A DNA stretch of 64,000 bases from Prinsepia uniflora (GCA_032719365.1 CM064872.1:48282252-48346251); one strand, 5' to 3'; numbered from the stretch's first letter, positions 11,470-24,134 are shown. A program made the numbers and translations. The notes: a model not told the origin generated them from the sequence alone.

Positions 11470-12230
11470 TGGCAGGATTTTGCCATCCAAGGCGATAGAG
11501 CTCTAGTGAAATAGGGTCGTATGTGTGTGCTTGCAGTGGCAGAGCTTAGAGCAGAGATGCTAGAGGAGGCTTATAGTTCAGCCTATGTTATGCATTAGGG
11601 AGGGACAAAGATGTACCGCACCCTTCGGGATCACTATTGGTGGGCTGGAATGAAAAGGGATATTGCTAAGTTTGTCAGCAGATATTTGAACTATCAGCAG
11701 TCTAAGGCCGAACTGTAGGGACCGTACGGGGCGATGCAGCCACTTCCGATTCCTGAGTGGAAGTGGGATCACATTACTATGGACTTCGTGTTCAAACTAC
11801 CTAGGACGCGGAGTGGTTATGACGGAGTCTGGGCAATAGTGGACAGATTGACGAAGTCGACATATTTTCTACCTGTACGTGAGACGTTCAAGCCTAATCA
11901 ATTTGCTAAGTTGTTCGTGGACGAGATTATCAGACTACATGGTACATCGAAGTCGATAGTTTCGGACTGGGATCCACGCTTTAATTCGAGATTCTGGCGG
12001 AGTTTACAGAAGGCTCTGGGTACCCACATTTCAGCACAGCTTTTCATCCGCATACTAATGGTCAATCTGAGAGGACTATTCAGACACTATAGGATATGAT
12101 GAGGGCTTGTGCACTGCAGTTTCAGGATTCTTCGGATACGCATTTGCCTCTGATGGAATTTGCATACAACAACATTTATCAGGCTAGCATTGAGATGGCA
12201 CCCTATGAGGCATTGTATGGTCGGTAGTGT
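11470..12230 (+). pseudogene. Integrase remnant of E2
   Basis: The N-terminal zinc domain is recognisable as YRTLRDHYWWAGMKRDIAKF followed by YLNYQQSKAEL, where the two zinc-ligand cysteines have become tyrosines. The catalytic core reads WDHITMDFVFKLPRTRSGYD with the first Asp, DRLTKSTYFLPV, and SIVSDWDPRFNSRFW with the second Asp. FAYNNIYQASIEMAPYEALY follows near 12155. Stops at 11715 and 12225 and a frame change before 12100 inactivate it. Confidence 0.9.
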
Positions 12231-12815
12231 AGAACCTCTGTTTGTTGGACAGAAGTAGGTGAACATGCAGCTTCGATGTCAGATTTGATGGATATAACCC
12301 AAGAGAAGGTTCAGCTCAATAAAGAAAGGTTGAAGTTGGCACAGGATTTCCAGAAGAGTTATACCGATAAATGGATCAGGGATATGGAGTTCGAGATCGG
12401 AGATTGGGTATTCTTGAAGTTATTTATGTGGAAAAGAATTGTGTGATTTGGTCGACGTGGGAAGTTTAGTCCCCGTTATATTGGACCTTATGGGAATACT
12501 GAGAGGATCGGTTCAGTAGCGTACTGATTAGCTTTGCCTCAGGAACTTGCCAGGGTGCATGACGTGTTTCACGTGTCGATGCTCTGGAAGTACTTGCGGG
12601 AGGAATCACATGTCATGCCAGAATAATAGTTAGAGTTAAGGACTGATTTTATTTTTGAGGAACAAGCAGTGCAGATTCTGGATCGAAAGGACAAGGTTGT
12701 GAGAAACAAGATGATTGATTTGGTAAAAGTTTTGTGGAGGAAGCACGACGTGGAGGATGCCACGTGGGAGCTAGAAGATCATATGAGGGAGCAACATCCG
12801 CATTTGTTTGAGTAA
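12230..12815 (+). pseudogene. Integrase C-terminus with chromodomain-like tail of E2
   Basis: The segment includes EKVQLNKERLKLAQDFQKSY, RDMEFEIGDWVFLKL, VHDVFHVSMLWKY and the tail KVLWRKHDVEDATWELEDHM, followed by REQHPHLFE and a stop at 12813. This tail is characteristic of the Tekay/Del chromovirus clade, where the C-terminal chromodomain directs integration to heterochromatin. Internal stops occur near 12444, 12530 and 12626. Confidence 0.85.
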
Positions 12816-12835
12816 TTTCGAGGGTGAAATTTTTA

Positions 12836-12849
12836 TAAGAGGGGTAGAT
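12836..12849 (+). other. Polypurine tract of E2
   Basis: Purine-rich AAGAGGGGTAGA directly before the 3' LTR start at 12850, the expected plus-strand priming site. Confidence 0.75.
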
Positions 12850-14587
12850 TGTAACAACCCGAACATGATTGTATTGTAATTTTCTATTAATTAATGCAAA
12901 ATGACCATTTTGCCCTTGGTGAGGAAAAAGTTGGCTTCTGAATCAGGATTCATTTTGGACTTTGACTTATGACCGTGATGTAGATCGGGACATCACGAGT
13001 CTGTAGACAGGTGGCATGTTGAAATAGGACGTCGGACGGAGAAGTTATGGTCACGGGATCGAAATCGATTATTTTTACGCCTTGAGATTTGAATTAATTA
13101 ATGCTTAGATCTGGTTGGTAGGAGACTAATTATGGGCCCTTGGATGAGTGACAAGTGTCACTCATCCCATTGGTAGTGTTTCCCTAAATGGTGGATCTAT
13201 GTCTGATTGGTGGGTTTTATTTAATTCATTTTCCTCACATCTCTCATCCCCACCGTGTATCATCTTCAACATCTATCATCTCTCATTTTCTTCTAAACTG
13301 TGAACCACCATTGAACTCAAACACCACAACCTTCATTAGCCACTGCGACCAACTGAGGGTAATGACAGAGAGACGAGGAAGACAAGACGGTGAGGCTGAG
13401 CACGGCGGAGCCACAACAGAGAGGTGAGAAAACCCGAAACCTAAAACTATGTTTTTGGGCCAAAATGGTACTTGGGATTTCGACGTGTGGTGACAAATTT
13501 TTAGGGACCCTATTGTGTTCTAGGGAATGAGACGAGTTATGTGGACGTGATTTCGAGGAAGGAGCTGGCCAGAGTTGGGAGAAAACAACGGAGGAATTCA
13601 TAGCGCACTGTTCGTAAATCGAAGGAACAAATCTAGTCCTTTTTTCTTAGTTTTAATCACATAGAACTCCTGCTAGGCTTAGGACGAACAATTAGGAAGA
13701 AATGGCATCAAAAAAGATTCATAAACTAGGAATTTATAACCGGGTCGGGCCGCGGGTCTGTGCGACTTGAATTGCAGACCCGTCGAGAGGACAGGGACGA
13801 TGACATCATCGGCTGGCGTCATCCCCCTATCATATTGTCAGACACGTGGGCTAGTAAGGACGTGACATGTGTCACATGTCAGTGCTGATTGTGCACTGAC
13901 ATATCAGTGACGTGGCCCAATCAAGAGCTGCCACATGTCATTGACATGTTAGTGACGTGGGTGGACCCTGGGGAGACTCGAGATTGAGACCCCGAGTGGC
14001 ACGCGTAGCCTTAGGACCGTGACATTATTAGGCATCGGGGGTGCCAGACATCAGGGATGTCGGGGTTGGGTTTTACAATGCACTATTATTATGATAACTT
14101 TTCCCTATTCGGTTATATATGATTATATGATACTATTACGATTACCTATGTTTTGAATCAATGCATGCAAGTTTGAAAACAGAGGGGTAAAACCTTATGA
14201 TCATTATATTATTAAACTGGTTTTGGAAACATTGTTTATTTTCGTCCCACTCACTCTTTATTGTTTTATTGACCCTTCCAGGCCGTGCAATCGAGGTCAA
14301 GGAGGAGGACCCGGAGTCCGAGGCGTAGATTTCGTTGTTGCGCACTTGTACACCCTGTTGGGTAGGTTAAGCGCTATTTTGTAACTTGATATTTGTGCTT
14401 GTATTTTGTATTTGTACTATCCCTGGTCTGACAGTGTTGAACTCTAAACTCACATGTTTGACTTTATTTATTTAATTCGAAAAACTTTAAGTCCGTTAAG
14501 GGTAAATTCAGTATTTTAGAATTATTGTCAAACGGGAGCAGGGCACATCCCTGGGTGGTCCCAGAGGGATCGGGATGTGTCTTGTCA
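12850..14587 (+). mobile_element. 3' LTR of Tekay-like element E2
   Basis: Starts TGTAACAACCCGAAC and ends GTGTCTTGTCA; 1738 bp. It carries a shortened version of the long-LTR architecture: perfect 12-bp-arm palindrome at 13142-13167 followed by a CCAAT box in reverse (CATTGG), predicted donor GAG|GTGAGA at 13424, CACGTG-rich stretch 13840-13960, ATGCATGCA near 14160, CCCACTCACT near 14250, predicted acceptor CTTCCAG ending at 14281. The hairpin array is missing here. Its similarity to the long LTRs shows that the non-coding family and the Tekay elements are related. Confidence 0.88.
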
Positions 14588-15714
14588 AACAATCTATTCC
14601 CAGAATTCCCATTCTATCAACTTCGTTGTACAAACAGTTATAGTTCGTTACTAATAAGGTTAAAAATACTGATGTGTAAGTAATGTTATAAACTTGTAAG
14701 GGCAATTAAGATATTTTTTTTTGTATATTTTATTAAATTTTATATTAAAATTATTATTTAAAATTTAAACAAATAAATTAATTTCCCTTTTTCAACCCAC
14801 CCAATCGTCTTCCTCTCCGACTACTGCCCAATATTTTCTACATCACTCTGATCTCCTCCATATTGATCTCTTCCACCATCTTCAACCTTCTCCTTCTTCC
14901 TTAAACCCTTATTCAGCTGAATTCGGCTTAAATGCATCAATTCCTTTCCTCCATCCCTAAAACCCAATCTCTAACCATTCAACACCTGTTTCGTTTTGTG
15001 AAATTCAACTCTTTTTTTTACCCATCTAAAATAATTTCAGTAGGTAGGGCCCAACTCTCACACTTACTCCTCCCTTGATGTCGACGGCCACTTCTCTCCC
15101 ATGCTCTCCTCATCTTGCTCTAAAGTTGATTTGGTAGACAACATCTTCTTTCTAACTTGCTGCACCCTATCCAACCTCCACTTTGGGTAAGCTAAATTTT
15201 CAATTCTTTAGTGAGCACATCCATCTTCACCATAGAAGAGAAGTAATCAAATGAACCATGCGAACCTCACCATCGTTGACGGTACTTCAGCTCGACCCAA
15301 ACTACGGGGCTAGTCCCAATCATTCATCTGAGCAAGGCAAAGCTGATCATGCTCTTTGTCATGATCGCCGGTGTGCGTGGCTCTCCGATTTGAGGGTTTT
15401 TGACAGCAAAGTTTGAAGCTTCATGGTCGTTTTCCATTATATGAGGATGTGTAGATGTGTTTAGGTTGATGGATCTTTAAAATTGATGTAGTTTGGGTGA
15501 AGATGAGGTGTTGGAGTTGATTACGATGTTGGTATTGCGGATATAGGTGAGAGGAAGATGAAGGGGGAGGAGAAACCCAAATGGGTAGAAATCCATACAA
15601 GTTGTGGGTTGTGGGTTTTTGGCGGAGATCCAAAGAGGAAGACGATGGTGCAATGGTCATCAAAGCCGACCTTGATGGTGCAATCGTCATCTTATTCTTC
15701 TTGCTATTAGTTTA
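14588..15714. other. Unassigned intergenic DNA
   Basis: AT-rich around 14700-14790, then pyrimidine-rich sequence (14800-15170). No convincing coding frame, RNA gene or repeat structure was seen. Open frames here are short and compositionally biased. Confidence 0.4.
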
Positions 15715-16156
15715 CATTAGTCACACTTTACACCCTGAACTTGTTATTACTTCACTTAATAGCATCAAACGGCCGAGTTGAGTCACGCAACCCCTTTTCT
15801 GTTACGTCCGTTTAATTTGGCATTCAAATGATTATATGGTGCCTACATGGATTAAATACATTAAATGAATAAAGGGAAATTTTGAAAATTCACAATTCTC
15901 TTACTCAGCCTCCCCAACCTTAATCTCTTCCTCAGACCCAAAACTTATTCTTCTCTCTTTGCACCTTTAAGCTTCGTCTTCAACCAAATATGTTGTTTGG
16001 AAAAAGAAGGAATCCAAATCGACCAAACCCGAAATCTTTTTCACCTTTTCTTATTCCTCTATCCGTATTGATCCCTTCAGAAAATCCGAGCTTGAACACC
16101 CTAGATTTTTTCCCAATTATAAATTTTGGATTTGATAGAGAAAAAAATGGTGGGTT

Positions 16157-16167
16157 GGGGGGGGGGG

Positions 16168-16236
<69 letters not shown>
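16157..16236. repeat. G14 tract followed by (AG)33 microsatellite
   Basis: Fourteen Gs at 16157-16170 run directly into an uninterrupted AG dinucleotide repeat to 16236. The apparent Arg-Glu or Leu-Ser open frames over it are artefacts of the repeat. Confidence 0.97.
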
Positions 16237-16239
<3 letters not shown>

Positions 16240-16777
16240 CAACTACAAGCACGACCCACCATGATAAGGAAGAGAGGCCAATCTGTACCGAAAAAATTCA
16301 AGAGGCACATGACTCAGGTTTTCTGGTTTTCTACCCCTTGTCATGTGACATCTACAAAAACTCTGAGCTTGGATGATTTTACTTATCCAATTTCGTAGCT
16401 TCCATTACTAACTAGCTTCGATGCAGTGAGAAATAGCAGTGCTAGCTAGTTGTTGTGAACCAACCTAGCCAGTAAGGACCAGATCAGAGTCCAGAGGGGC
16501 GAAATGGGAATAGTCACGATCTCTTTACCATCCTCCAAGGCTACGCCACCCTCCAAGGCTACCAAATTTGGAGAAAGATTGATGCTTGGGGTGTGTAGTG
16601 TTGGTTAATATATCAAGTCCCAACACCAACATGGAGGTTGAGGTCCTATTTGGAGAGTAGGAATTGAAAGATACGGCCTTGCTAGTTGCTATGTGTTAGT
16701 CTTTGACAGGTAACAACAAAACCAATAAGATTCTATTGCGTTTGGTTTGTGAGTCCAAGGCTACGCCACCCTCCAAG

Positions 16778-17553
16778 TGTCACGACCCGACCCTCCTCAG
16801 TTAGGATCCTACTCTAACACGAGATCGTCCGTTTTGGGCCCCATCGCCCTCGCTGTTTTGTTTTCGGGAGCTCACGGTGCAGCTTCCCAAAGGGTCAACC
16901 ATCATGGAATTGTACCATCCTCAACTCTCTTAAGTTTGGAGTTCCAACCGTACCCAAAGCCACTGACCTCCCAAAAGACCTCGTGCTAGATAGGTGTGTG
17001 CCTACACCTTTAAGGCACACCACAATTCCTCTCCCAGACCATTCCCCTCACAGGAATGTGGGATCGTTCACCATTCCCTTCAAGACACGGGTCTTAAAAT
17101 ATACCCCCCTTAGGGCCCAGCGTCGTCACTGGCACACTTCCCGGACGAGGTCAAGCTCTGATACCATTCTATCAGGACCCGACCCTCCTCGATCAAGACC
17201 CGACCCTCCTCAGTCAAGACCCGACCCTCCTCGGTCAAAACCCAACCCTCCTCGGTCAAGACCCGACTCTAGTACGATATTGTCCACTTTGGGCCCCCTC
17301 GCCCTCACGGTTTTGTTTTTGGGAGCTCACAGTGCAGCATCCCAAGTGGTCACCCATCATGGAATTGCACCAGCCTCAACTCGCTTAACTTTGGAGTTCC
17401 AACCGAACCCAAAGCCACTGAGCTCCCAAAAGGCCTCGTGTTAGATCGGTGTGTGCCTACACCTTTAAGGCACACCACCATTCCTCTCCCAGACCATTCC
17501 CCTCGTAGGAATGTGAGATCGTTCATCGTTCCCTCCAGGACACGGGTCTTGCA
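16778..17553 (-). mobile_element. Complete Cassandra TRIM retrotransposon (copy 2)
   Basis: The 3' LTR is 16778-17098, the internal region 17099-17169 and the 5' LTR 17170-17553. The minus-strand primer site TGGTATCAGAGC lies at 17155-17166. Perfect target duplications CCAAG lie at 16773-16777 and 17554-17558. The 5S-derived segments lie at about 16880-16950 and 17334-17403 on the minus strand. The 5' LTR is longer because a 21-bp unit is repeated four times near its end (17176-17259). Confidence 0.95.
17176..17259 (-). repeat. 21-bp tandem repeat inside a Cassandra LTR
   Basis: Four copies of GACCCGACCCTCCTCGGTCAA with one or two substitutions each, followed by a partial fifth. The sister LTR at 16778 has a single copy, so the expansion (or loss) happened after insertion. 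Confidence 0.9.
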
Positions 17554-18049
17554 CCAAGGCTACGCCTACTATCTCTTTGCGATCCATAAGGAACTTCGGG
17601 TTAACTCTTGCATCTTTGTCAATCATTTCTAAGTTATTTAATCAGATTACTTAAAAAAAAAATTAACTATTTAATTAATGAAAATAAACCAGCTTTTAGG
17701 TATCTTAATGATGTGGACTACTATAGAGGATTCAAGCAAGAATACTTAGAGCAGTTGGCATTACTTTTCACATGGATCGATTCGATGATGGACTACTACA
17801 GTAGTTCTTTTAGCCTGCAGTAGTTTTTCTTGGCGAAATCTCCCAACTTGGGCCCGATCTCCCTCTCCTCGCCAACCTCCCACTCCTTGCCAACCTCCAT
17901 CTCCTCGAAAGATCAAAGCATACTAAAAGTATTATTTAAAGTACTTCGAAAAACCGAAACACAGAGACCCAACCATGAAAGAAGCTTTGGAAACGTGAAA
18001 TCGATAAATCAAGAAGTCAAAATTTAGAATTAAATTTTCATGGGTATTT

Positions 18050-18440
18050 CAATTTTGGATTTGTTTTGGATTTGTTGTGGGTATTTCAATTTTGAACCTT
18101 TTTCAATTCCTGGGTATTTCAAGTTTGAATTTTTATCTCCCATCTTATGTATACAAAGAAATTGTAGATGAAATTTAAAATTATATTTGTTATGGAGCTT
18201 ACTTTGATTTACTGCGCAGAGGTGTTTGAGGGCATTGTCCCTTTAATCAAATAGAGGAAGAAAGAAGAAAGAATGGTGGTTATGGCTCCATATTGTGTTT
18301 CTCTCCACCAATTTGGAAAAGGTAGAAATCTGGATTTTATCTTCTTGATTTTTTTTCTCATCTTCCTGCATATCTCAATTTTGAATTTTCATCTCCTATC
18401 TTATGTATACAAAAATGTTGTAGAAGAAATTTAAATGATT
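18050..18440. repeat. Direct repeats within the TIR element
   Basis: A block of about 60 bp containing ATCTTATGTATACAAA and TTGTAGA.GAAATTTAAA occurs near 18131-18185 and again near 18385-18440. Shorter repeats of GGGTATTTCAATTTTGGA lie at 18040-18125. Confidence 0.6.
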
Positions 18441-18740
18441 TTTTATGGGTATTCTAGTTTCATTTGAAATCAAGCCTTGGAAATATTTCCCCCAATTTTG
18501 ATTTTGAACATAAACTGGAGAGGAAGAGTTGTGATTTGGCATTTGTGGGTCCCAATTCCTTCCAAATAGGGTCTTACATGGCAGAAGTGTGACAACGTGT
18601 CAAAAATTCCAATTTTACCCTTAATTTTCACCATCACTTAACATCTGTGATGGAAAAGGAGTCGAGTGGCACAACTCGGTCGTTTAATGCAGTTATGTGA
18701 GCAAATAACGAGTTCAGGGTGAAAAGTGTGAAAAATGTGC

Positions 18741-19930
18741 GAGTTCAGGGTGCATTTAAGCTAAAAAATAATTTTTTTAATATTTTTTTAATATTAAAAC
18801 CTCCCATTCCCGATTACCATGTAAGCTTTTTACATAAGTTAGTAAGAGACTTTACCTTTTGGTTCAACAGAGCTAACATAATGAGATTTCTAGGTGCGCA
18901 TTGGTATGCTTTCGTATTCTGGGAGTAAATTGAGACTCCATATCCTTTTCAGAGTGCATTTTGAATAATAAGTTTCAGTTAAAAGACTCAAATCTTGTGT
19001 AAGCCATGAGGTGAAGACTAAAGACAATATGAAGATGGTTGCTCGTGCCCTTGGCTATGCAAGAGCAACTGCCAGTTTGCAGGTTTGCAAGTTGCCACCT
19101 GCTTGGGAAATTTCATGAAGATGACCACCGATGCACGCTAGCTTTGGCCGCCTCTGTCCCCTACGTGCGTAACCCGCAGTCGTAGCCTACATGTAGAATA
19201 AAAAAGATGAAGAACTGACTCGCAGGGAGAAAGAAAGAGGGGCATCAAGATAAGGAGGGAGGGAGATAGCGAGAAGAGTCGTAATTATTCTCTCTCGTTC
19301 CGTAATTGGGTGAAATTTCCAATTTATAAAGGAGAGTAATCTCAAATTTCTTCATGGAATGTTAAAATTTCCAATTTTTTTTGAAGAAATCAGGCATATG
19401 GGTTGTAAAGGCTCTAAAAACAGGTGAGTAGGTGTTGAATTTTTTTTCCACTTCAATTTGATCTTCTTCTGTTCAGCCATGGATGAACTTGAGCAATTTT
19501 TTGTTTTCTTTAAATTGGGTGTTGGTTAATGTTAAGGAATATTGGTCAACTTCGCGGATATTTTTCGACATTCGGAGATATTGAGGGAAAAATTTCTTCC
19601 CCCTTGCTTTGATGTCAATGCCCAAATTTAGTCATATTTTAGTGGAAATATTGACAAAATTGTCAATCTTTTCATCCATGACCCCATCATACTTGATACA
19701 AAAGTCTGTTTTAAAAATTCATACGTTTGTGATTATTGTACCGATAATTTTGTTAGGTAAATAATAACATTAAATAAATGCATATTGCTCAAATGCTCCC
19801 CAAACTTGACATCAAGTCTCAATTCGCTCCCCCGATGTTAGATCATGCTCTACCTGAACCCCATTATGTTAAGTTCGTCCAGGTGAGTTAGGATGACATC
19901 TGGGCAGCAAAATCAAGCCCAGTCTAGGTG
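18741..19930. other. Unassigned intergenic DNA
   Basis: No coding frame with recognisable motifs. The stretch 19790-19880 (CTCCCCAAACTTGACATCAAG) resembles the edges of small plant DNA transposons, but no inverted partner was found. Confidence 0.3.
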
Positions 19931-19938
19931 AAATCACA

Positions 19939-19969
19939 ATTTTGTGAGAGAGAGAGAGAGAAAAAAAAA

Positions 19970-20006
<37 letters not shown>

Positions 20007-20135
20007 GGTTTCAAAAAATTAAGTAGTAATCCCACCAAAAATTGCCGGATGGGGAAGGGGGGGGGGGGGGGGGGGGGGGGTGTGGTGTGGTTTCAAAAAA
20101 TTAAGTAGTAATCCCACCAAAAATTGCCGGATGGG
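19939..20135. repeat. Tandem duplication with long G tracts
   Basis: A GA-rich run leads into 36 consecutive Gs (19970-20005). Then comes a unit containing TTTCAAAAAATTAAGTAGTA and ending GCCGGATGGGG, a second run of 24 Gs (20057-20080), and the same unit again to about 20134. The two non-G units are nearly identical, so this is a recent local duplication or an assembly artefact around a homopolymer. Confidence 0.9.
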
Positions 20136-21424
20136 GCCTTCATAAAGGTTTGTGAACCATAAGACACCAACATAGTTATTAGGCAGATTTAGATATGGAA
20201 GAGTGGAAATTTCCAAACAAAAATATGTTTTTTGTGGGAAGATGGGGAGAATAAAAACGTCATAGCAAAGTGAAGACTCAAGTCGGAGGTTTGTTGTATG
20301 TACAAACGCTAAGGTAAGTGATAATGGAATTTAATATTTGAAAGAGATTTTGTTACGATAATGGAAAAGAAGCTGTTTTTTTTTTAAATACAAATTGGGT
20401 GGGGATTTTGGTTTCTGGGTTATGATATTGGTAGGATGCTATTTTTTGATTGTTAGTTAGGTCAATCAGAAAAAAATTTGGCTGGGTTTTATGAGAAGAA
20501 TATGAAATTGATTTTTTGATTGATTAGTGATATTTTCGAATTTCAAATTTGTTTTGCAGCAGAATGAACAAGGTAGATGGGTGAGTTTTAAAGAGTTTTG
20601 ATTTAAAAATGTGCAAGAGCTTAACAAAAATAAATCCGGGGTTGTAAAAGAAGCTTGATGAATTGAAGAGCAATTATTGAATGTGAAGAGGAAGATGATT
20701 ATGCTTTGGATTTCACTCTTGGCTACTTAGGTTTTAGTGGTTAGAATCATCTTTAGTCCTTCACTTTAGTTGAGTATTAGGTTCTGTTTACTTGAATGAC
20801 AGTATTATTTATGTTTAGAGCTTTGTATTATGTATTACGTTATGTTGGATGCATCGATACGTGTTGGGCAGGGGGTGTTGTGCTTGATCGAGTGCTATGG
20901 GCAATGCTGGTAGTTTCTGGTGTAGATTTGGGCATGTTTCATTCTTTTCTTGGGGCAGCGCTTGTACCTTCTAGAAGAGGATTTGGGCATGATTGTTGAC
21001 TTGGCTAATTGCCTATACTTGCTAGAGGAGGATTTGGGCATGATTTTTGCGTATGGGCAGCCCTAACTTCATCATTTCCTAGGGTAATTCTCCTTGTTCG
21101 TCTTTGCACCTAATCAATTACAAAGAGTTGCAGTAAACACCTAGCTAGGAAACACAATCAAAACTCCTTGTTCAATGATAATTACCTTGCTCACTTCAAT
21201 CATAACTCATTTCAATAATAACTCATTTCAATCATAACTCATTTCAATCACAACTCACTTTAGTGATAAATCAACTAAATCACTTAAGGCACAATTCAAT
21301 TCAATCAAAATAAAATGTTCATCAGACGCACGTCACTTTGATCAAAATGTAGATCAGACTGCCAAAAACACAATCATAATTTTGGCTCCAACTGAGACTA
21401 GTAACATATGTTCTGGGTATTAGG
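20136..21424. other. Unassigned DNA with minor short repeats
   Basis: No recognisable gene. GAGGATTTGGGCATGAT occurs twice (about 20977 and 21029). A 17-bp unit around AACTCATTTCAATCAT is repeated about four times at 21195-21262. Confidence 0.4.
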
Positions 21425-22179
21425 TGATATGTCAGGACCCGTCCCAATCCCCCCGGGATTAACGAGGGTCTCTCCTGATCCCGTCTGACACGGAGTGTCA
21501 GACCAGGGAAAATTTGAACCTTTAGTCTGAAGGCTTCCAGAGTACGCCAGGATCCGGAGGAGGTATGTGACGTCTCGGTCTTTGCTACAGTCTACACCGT
21601 ATTCAACCTGAAGGGCATTGAAACAGAAAGACTGTGAGTGGACAAAATAAAAGAGTTTATAAAACATATTTCATAAAAGACCTTTATGACCTTCACTAAA
21701 AAGCATGCTTGCATAGTAAAACCATTTATCAAACCACATATGTTTAAACAACCAAATCCATACGGGCCCCTGCCCAAAACCATTTACAGAAATCTAGAAC
21801 ATAATAAACATATGTGGGATTTCAGCCCCAATCCATTTATCAATCATAAAACACAATTTTCGCAAAACCAAGAAATCGTGTTTATCAATATCATATAACC
21901 AATCCTGCCACGGTATATAGAGCTACGCGCGTGCTACCCGGGATCCCAAAGCCCAAGTCTCCCCAGGGTCCACCCATATCAATGTCCATAGATCAATGAC
22001 CCTCCCTGGGGGTTATATTGCATAGCCTTTCTGAGAGCAAGGAACCCAACGGGGGCGACTTCACTCAGTCAGTGCTCCGTGACTATTTCGGGGTCCACCC
22101 AGGCCAACGACCCTCCTCGGAGGAGACAATTCATATATATAAGGATGGTATACGAAAAACCTTTTGAAATCATTATTAA

Positions 22180-22500
22180 AACCTTTCAAGGGTTCATGTC
22201 CGGTCCCCATAAACAGTCATGAATCATAAAAACCTTTCAAGGGTTCATACTGGTCCCCATAAACCGTCATGAACCATAAATCCATTTATGGGTCCCCGAC
22301 CCGAAATCAAAATCTTAGAACATAACTGGGCCCTAAGCCCGATTCCACATTCAAACTGGGCCTCCGGCTTGAATCATAAACCAACTGGGCCTCCATCCTG
22401 ATGTCTGGTTAAATCAAATGGACTTCAGGTCCGAGAGTTCGTAACTAAATGGACTTCGAGTCCGAGGGTTTCCAAAAAAAAAGGGTCTCGAACCCGAGTT
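22180..22500 (-). repeat. Hairpin-array repeat in solo LTR 2
   Basis: Units include GGGCCCTAAGCCC, GGACTTCAGGTCC, GGACTTCGAGTCC and GGGTCTCGAACCC at about 30-40 bp spacing. The four different stems are each self-complementary. Confidence 0.75.
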
Positions 22501-24134
22501 TACCTTTTCAAATCCAACACCATTTTATGAAATCATTTACAAAACTATAAGTACGGAAAATCAGTGTAAAACTGAAAACCTCGATTTACGTGCAAGCACG
22601 TAAATCGCCTCAAAATGAGTGAAACCATATAATTCACAATCATCCAAATCATCATCATAGAATTACATCTATAAACCATATAAAACATTTATGCATGCAT
22701 CACAGCTTAGAAATCAAGATCCACTCACAGACCGTCCTAAGCTGTTGCCTCGGTTTGTGTGCCGTAAGCCTCACAGGGCTAATCGTCGTCATCGGGATTC
22801 CCAAACCTGTCCAAATCAATCTAGAGGGTTACTAACTACCTTATTAACCTCTCATTGAAGCCCCGTAATTTTTCCAAATTTTTAACTATTTTTAATTTCG
22901 ATCCTAAATCTTCGGATGTTCCGAACATTATCTAGACTGTGTCCGATCGACATGAAACCAGTCCCAAAATGTTCATTACATTGAATAGATTAAAATTCAT
23001 GTTGAAAACTTCCCTAAAAAACTCTCCATGCTCCCTCACGCGCCGTCCAAAGGGGCTGCGCGTGAAAGCCACGCGCCAAATAGTGTCATCCTTGTCCTCA
23101 GCAGACCGGCCGGTTCAGATCGGTTCAGACTGATCCAGTCCAACCGAACCGGCAATCACGGTCCAACCCGATTTCTCACCCGTTTTCAATCCTTTTCGTC
23201 CCATATTCATTCCTCTAGGTTCCTAATATTAAACCCTATCTATCTAGTCCTTAAAAACATGGAAAATGGTTAAGAAATCACCTTTCCCGATCAAGAAACC
23301 TCACGGCCAACTTGCACCGTGCACCGCCGCTGTCTCCGGCCACCTCAGCCTCCTCCTTCGATCTAAAACCACTCCTTGCAACCTCAGAAGTAGTTTCCAA
23401 GCAACCAAAAATATTATTAACCATTAAAACAATAATTTCCATTAATAGCTCAAAAATAACCATTTTCGGGAAAGTCAGCCTACCGTCGCCATTGTGCACG
23501 GCTGTGGCCACCCCTAGGTTCGTCATAGCCTCCCCTTCAACTTGTCTTCAGACATCACAGGCAAAGGACGAGGATTCAGTGACTTGAGGTTTCACAATCA
23601 CACACCCCACTCTGTTTTTCGTCCCTTCGGTTGGCCCTCGCCGATCACGTTGTCACTTCACTTTCAATCTCTCATTCTTCTAGTCTCACACACGAGCACA
23701 GATGAGGTATGGTGGTAGGAGTTTTGTGTGTTTGTCCCCTCGGTTTTTAGAAGGGAAGAATGAAGAAGATGAACTTTGTGCACGGTTTGAAGAGAGGAGG
23801 GAAGGTGAGATTTGTTGTGCTGATTAGAGGAGTGAATGGTGAGGATGAGGGAAGTGAGGAAATGAAGGGCTGAGATTGGGAGAGAAATGGGTGAAGATAT
23901 TATAAAATAATCCAAAACCATTATTTTAATGTTAATTCCACCAATCACCATTTAGATCCACTTTTTGGGGCTAAAGATCAATAGGATGAGTGAAACTTGT
24001 CACTCATCCAAGGGTCCCACACTAAAAGTCAACCAATCAGATTTAGCCAAGTGTTCTCATCTCGTAATGCATGCATAGTACAAACGAACTTCCGTGACCC
24101 ATAACTTTCCCGTTCGACGTTCGATTTTGGCGTG

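Larger units (their letters stand above)
15715..18740. mobile_element. Terminal-inverted-repeat DNA element, MULE-like, non-autonomous
   Basis: About 75-100 bp at 15715-15800 reappear inverted at 18660-18740. Shared blocks are CACACTTT, CACCCTGAAC, GTTATT, a CATNAAACG block and CCGAGTTG. No transposase-like frame is seen between them; the interior holds a (AG)n tract, a Cassandra insertion and AT-rich filler with an internal direct repeat. Long TIRs without transposase suit a non-autonomous Mutator-like element, but I could not define outer ends or a 9-bp target duplication, so the superfamily is tentative. Confidence 0.55.

Noticed and set aside
14800..15450. Possible gene promoter and 5' region in pyrimidine-rich DNA
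   Set aside because: No TATA box with a following coding frame was found. The CT-rich composition alone is not evidence.
15990..16398. Open frames of 90-128 codons over 15980-16398 on both strands
   Set aside because: They owe their length to the (AG)33 tract, which encodes Arg-Glu or Leu-Ser repeats. No motif lies on either side.
19790..19880. Second TIR element edge (CTCCCCAAACTTGACATCAAG)
   Set aside because: It resembles small-transposon edges, but no inverted partner was found in the window.
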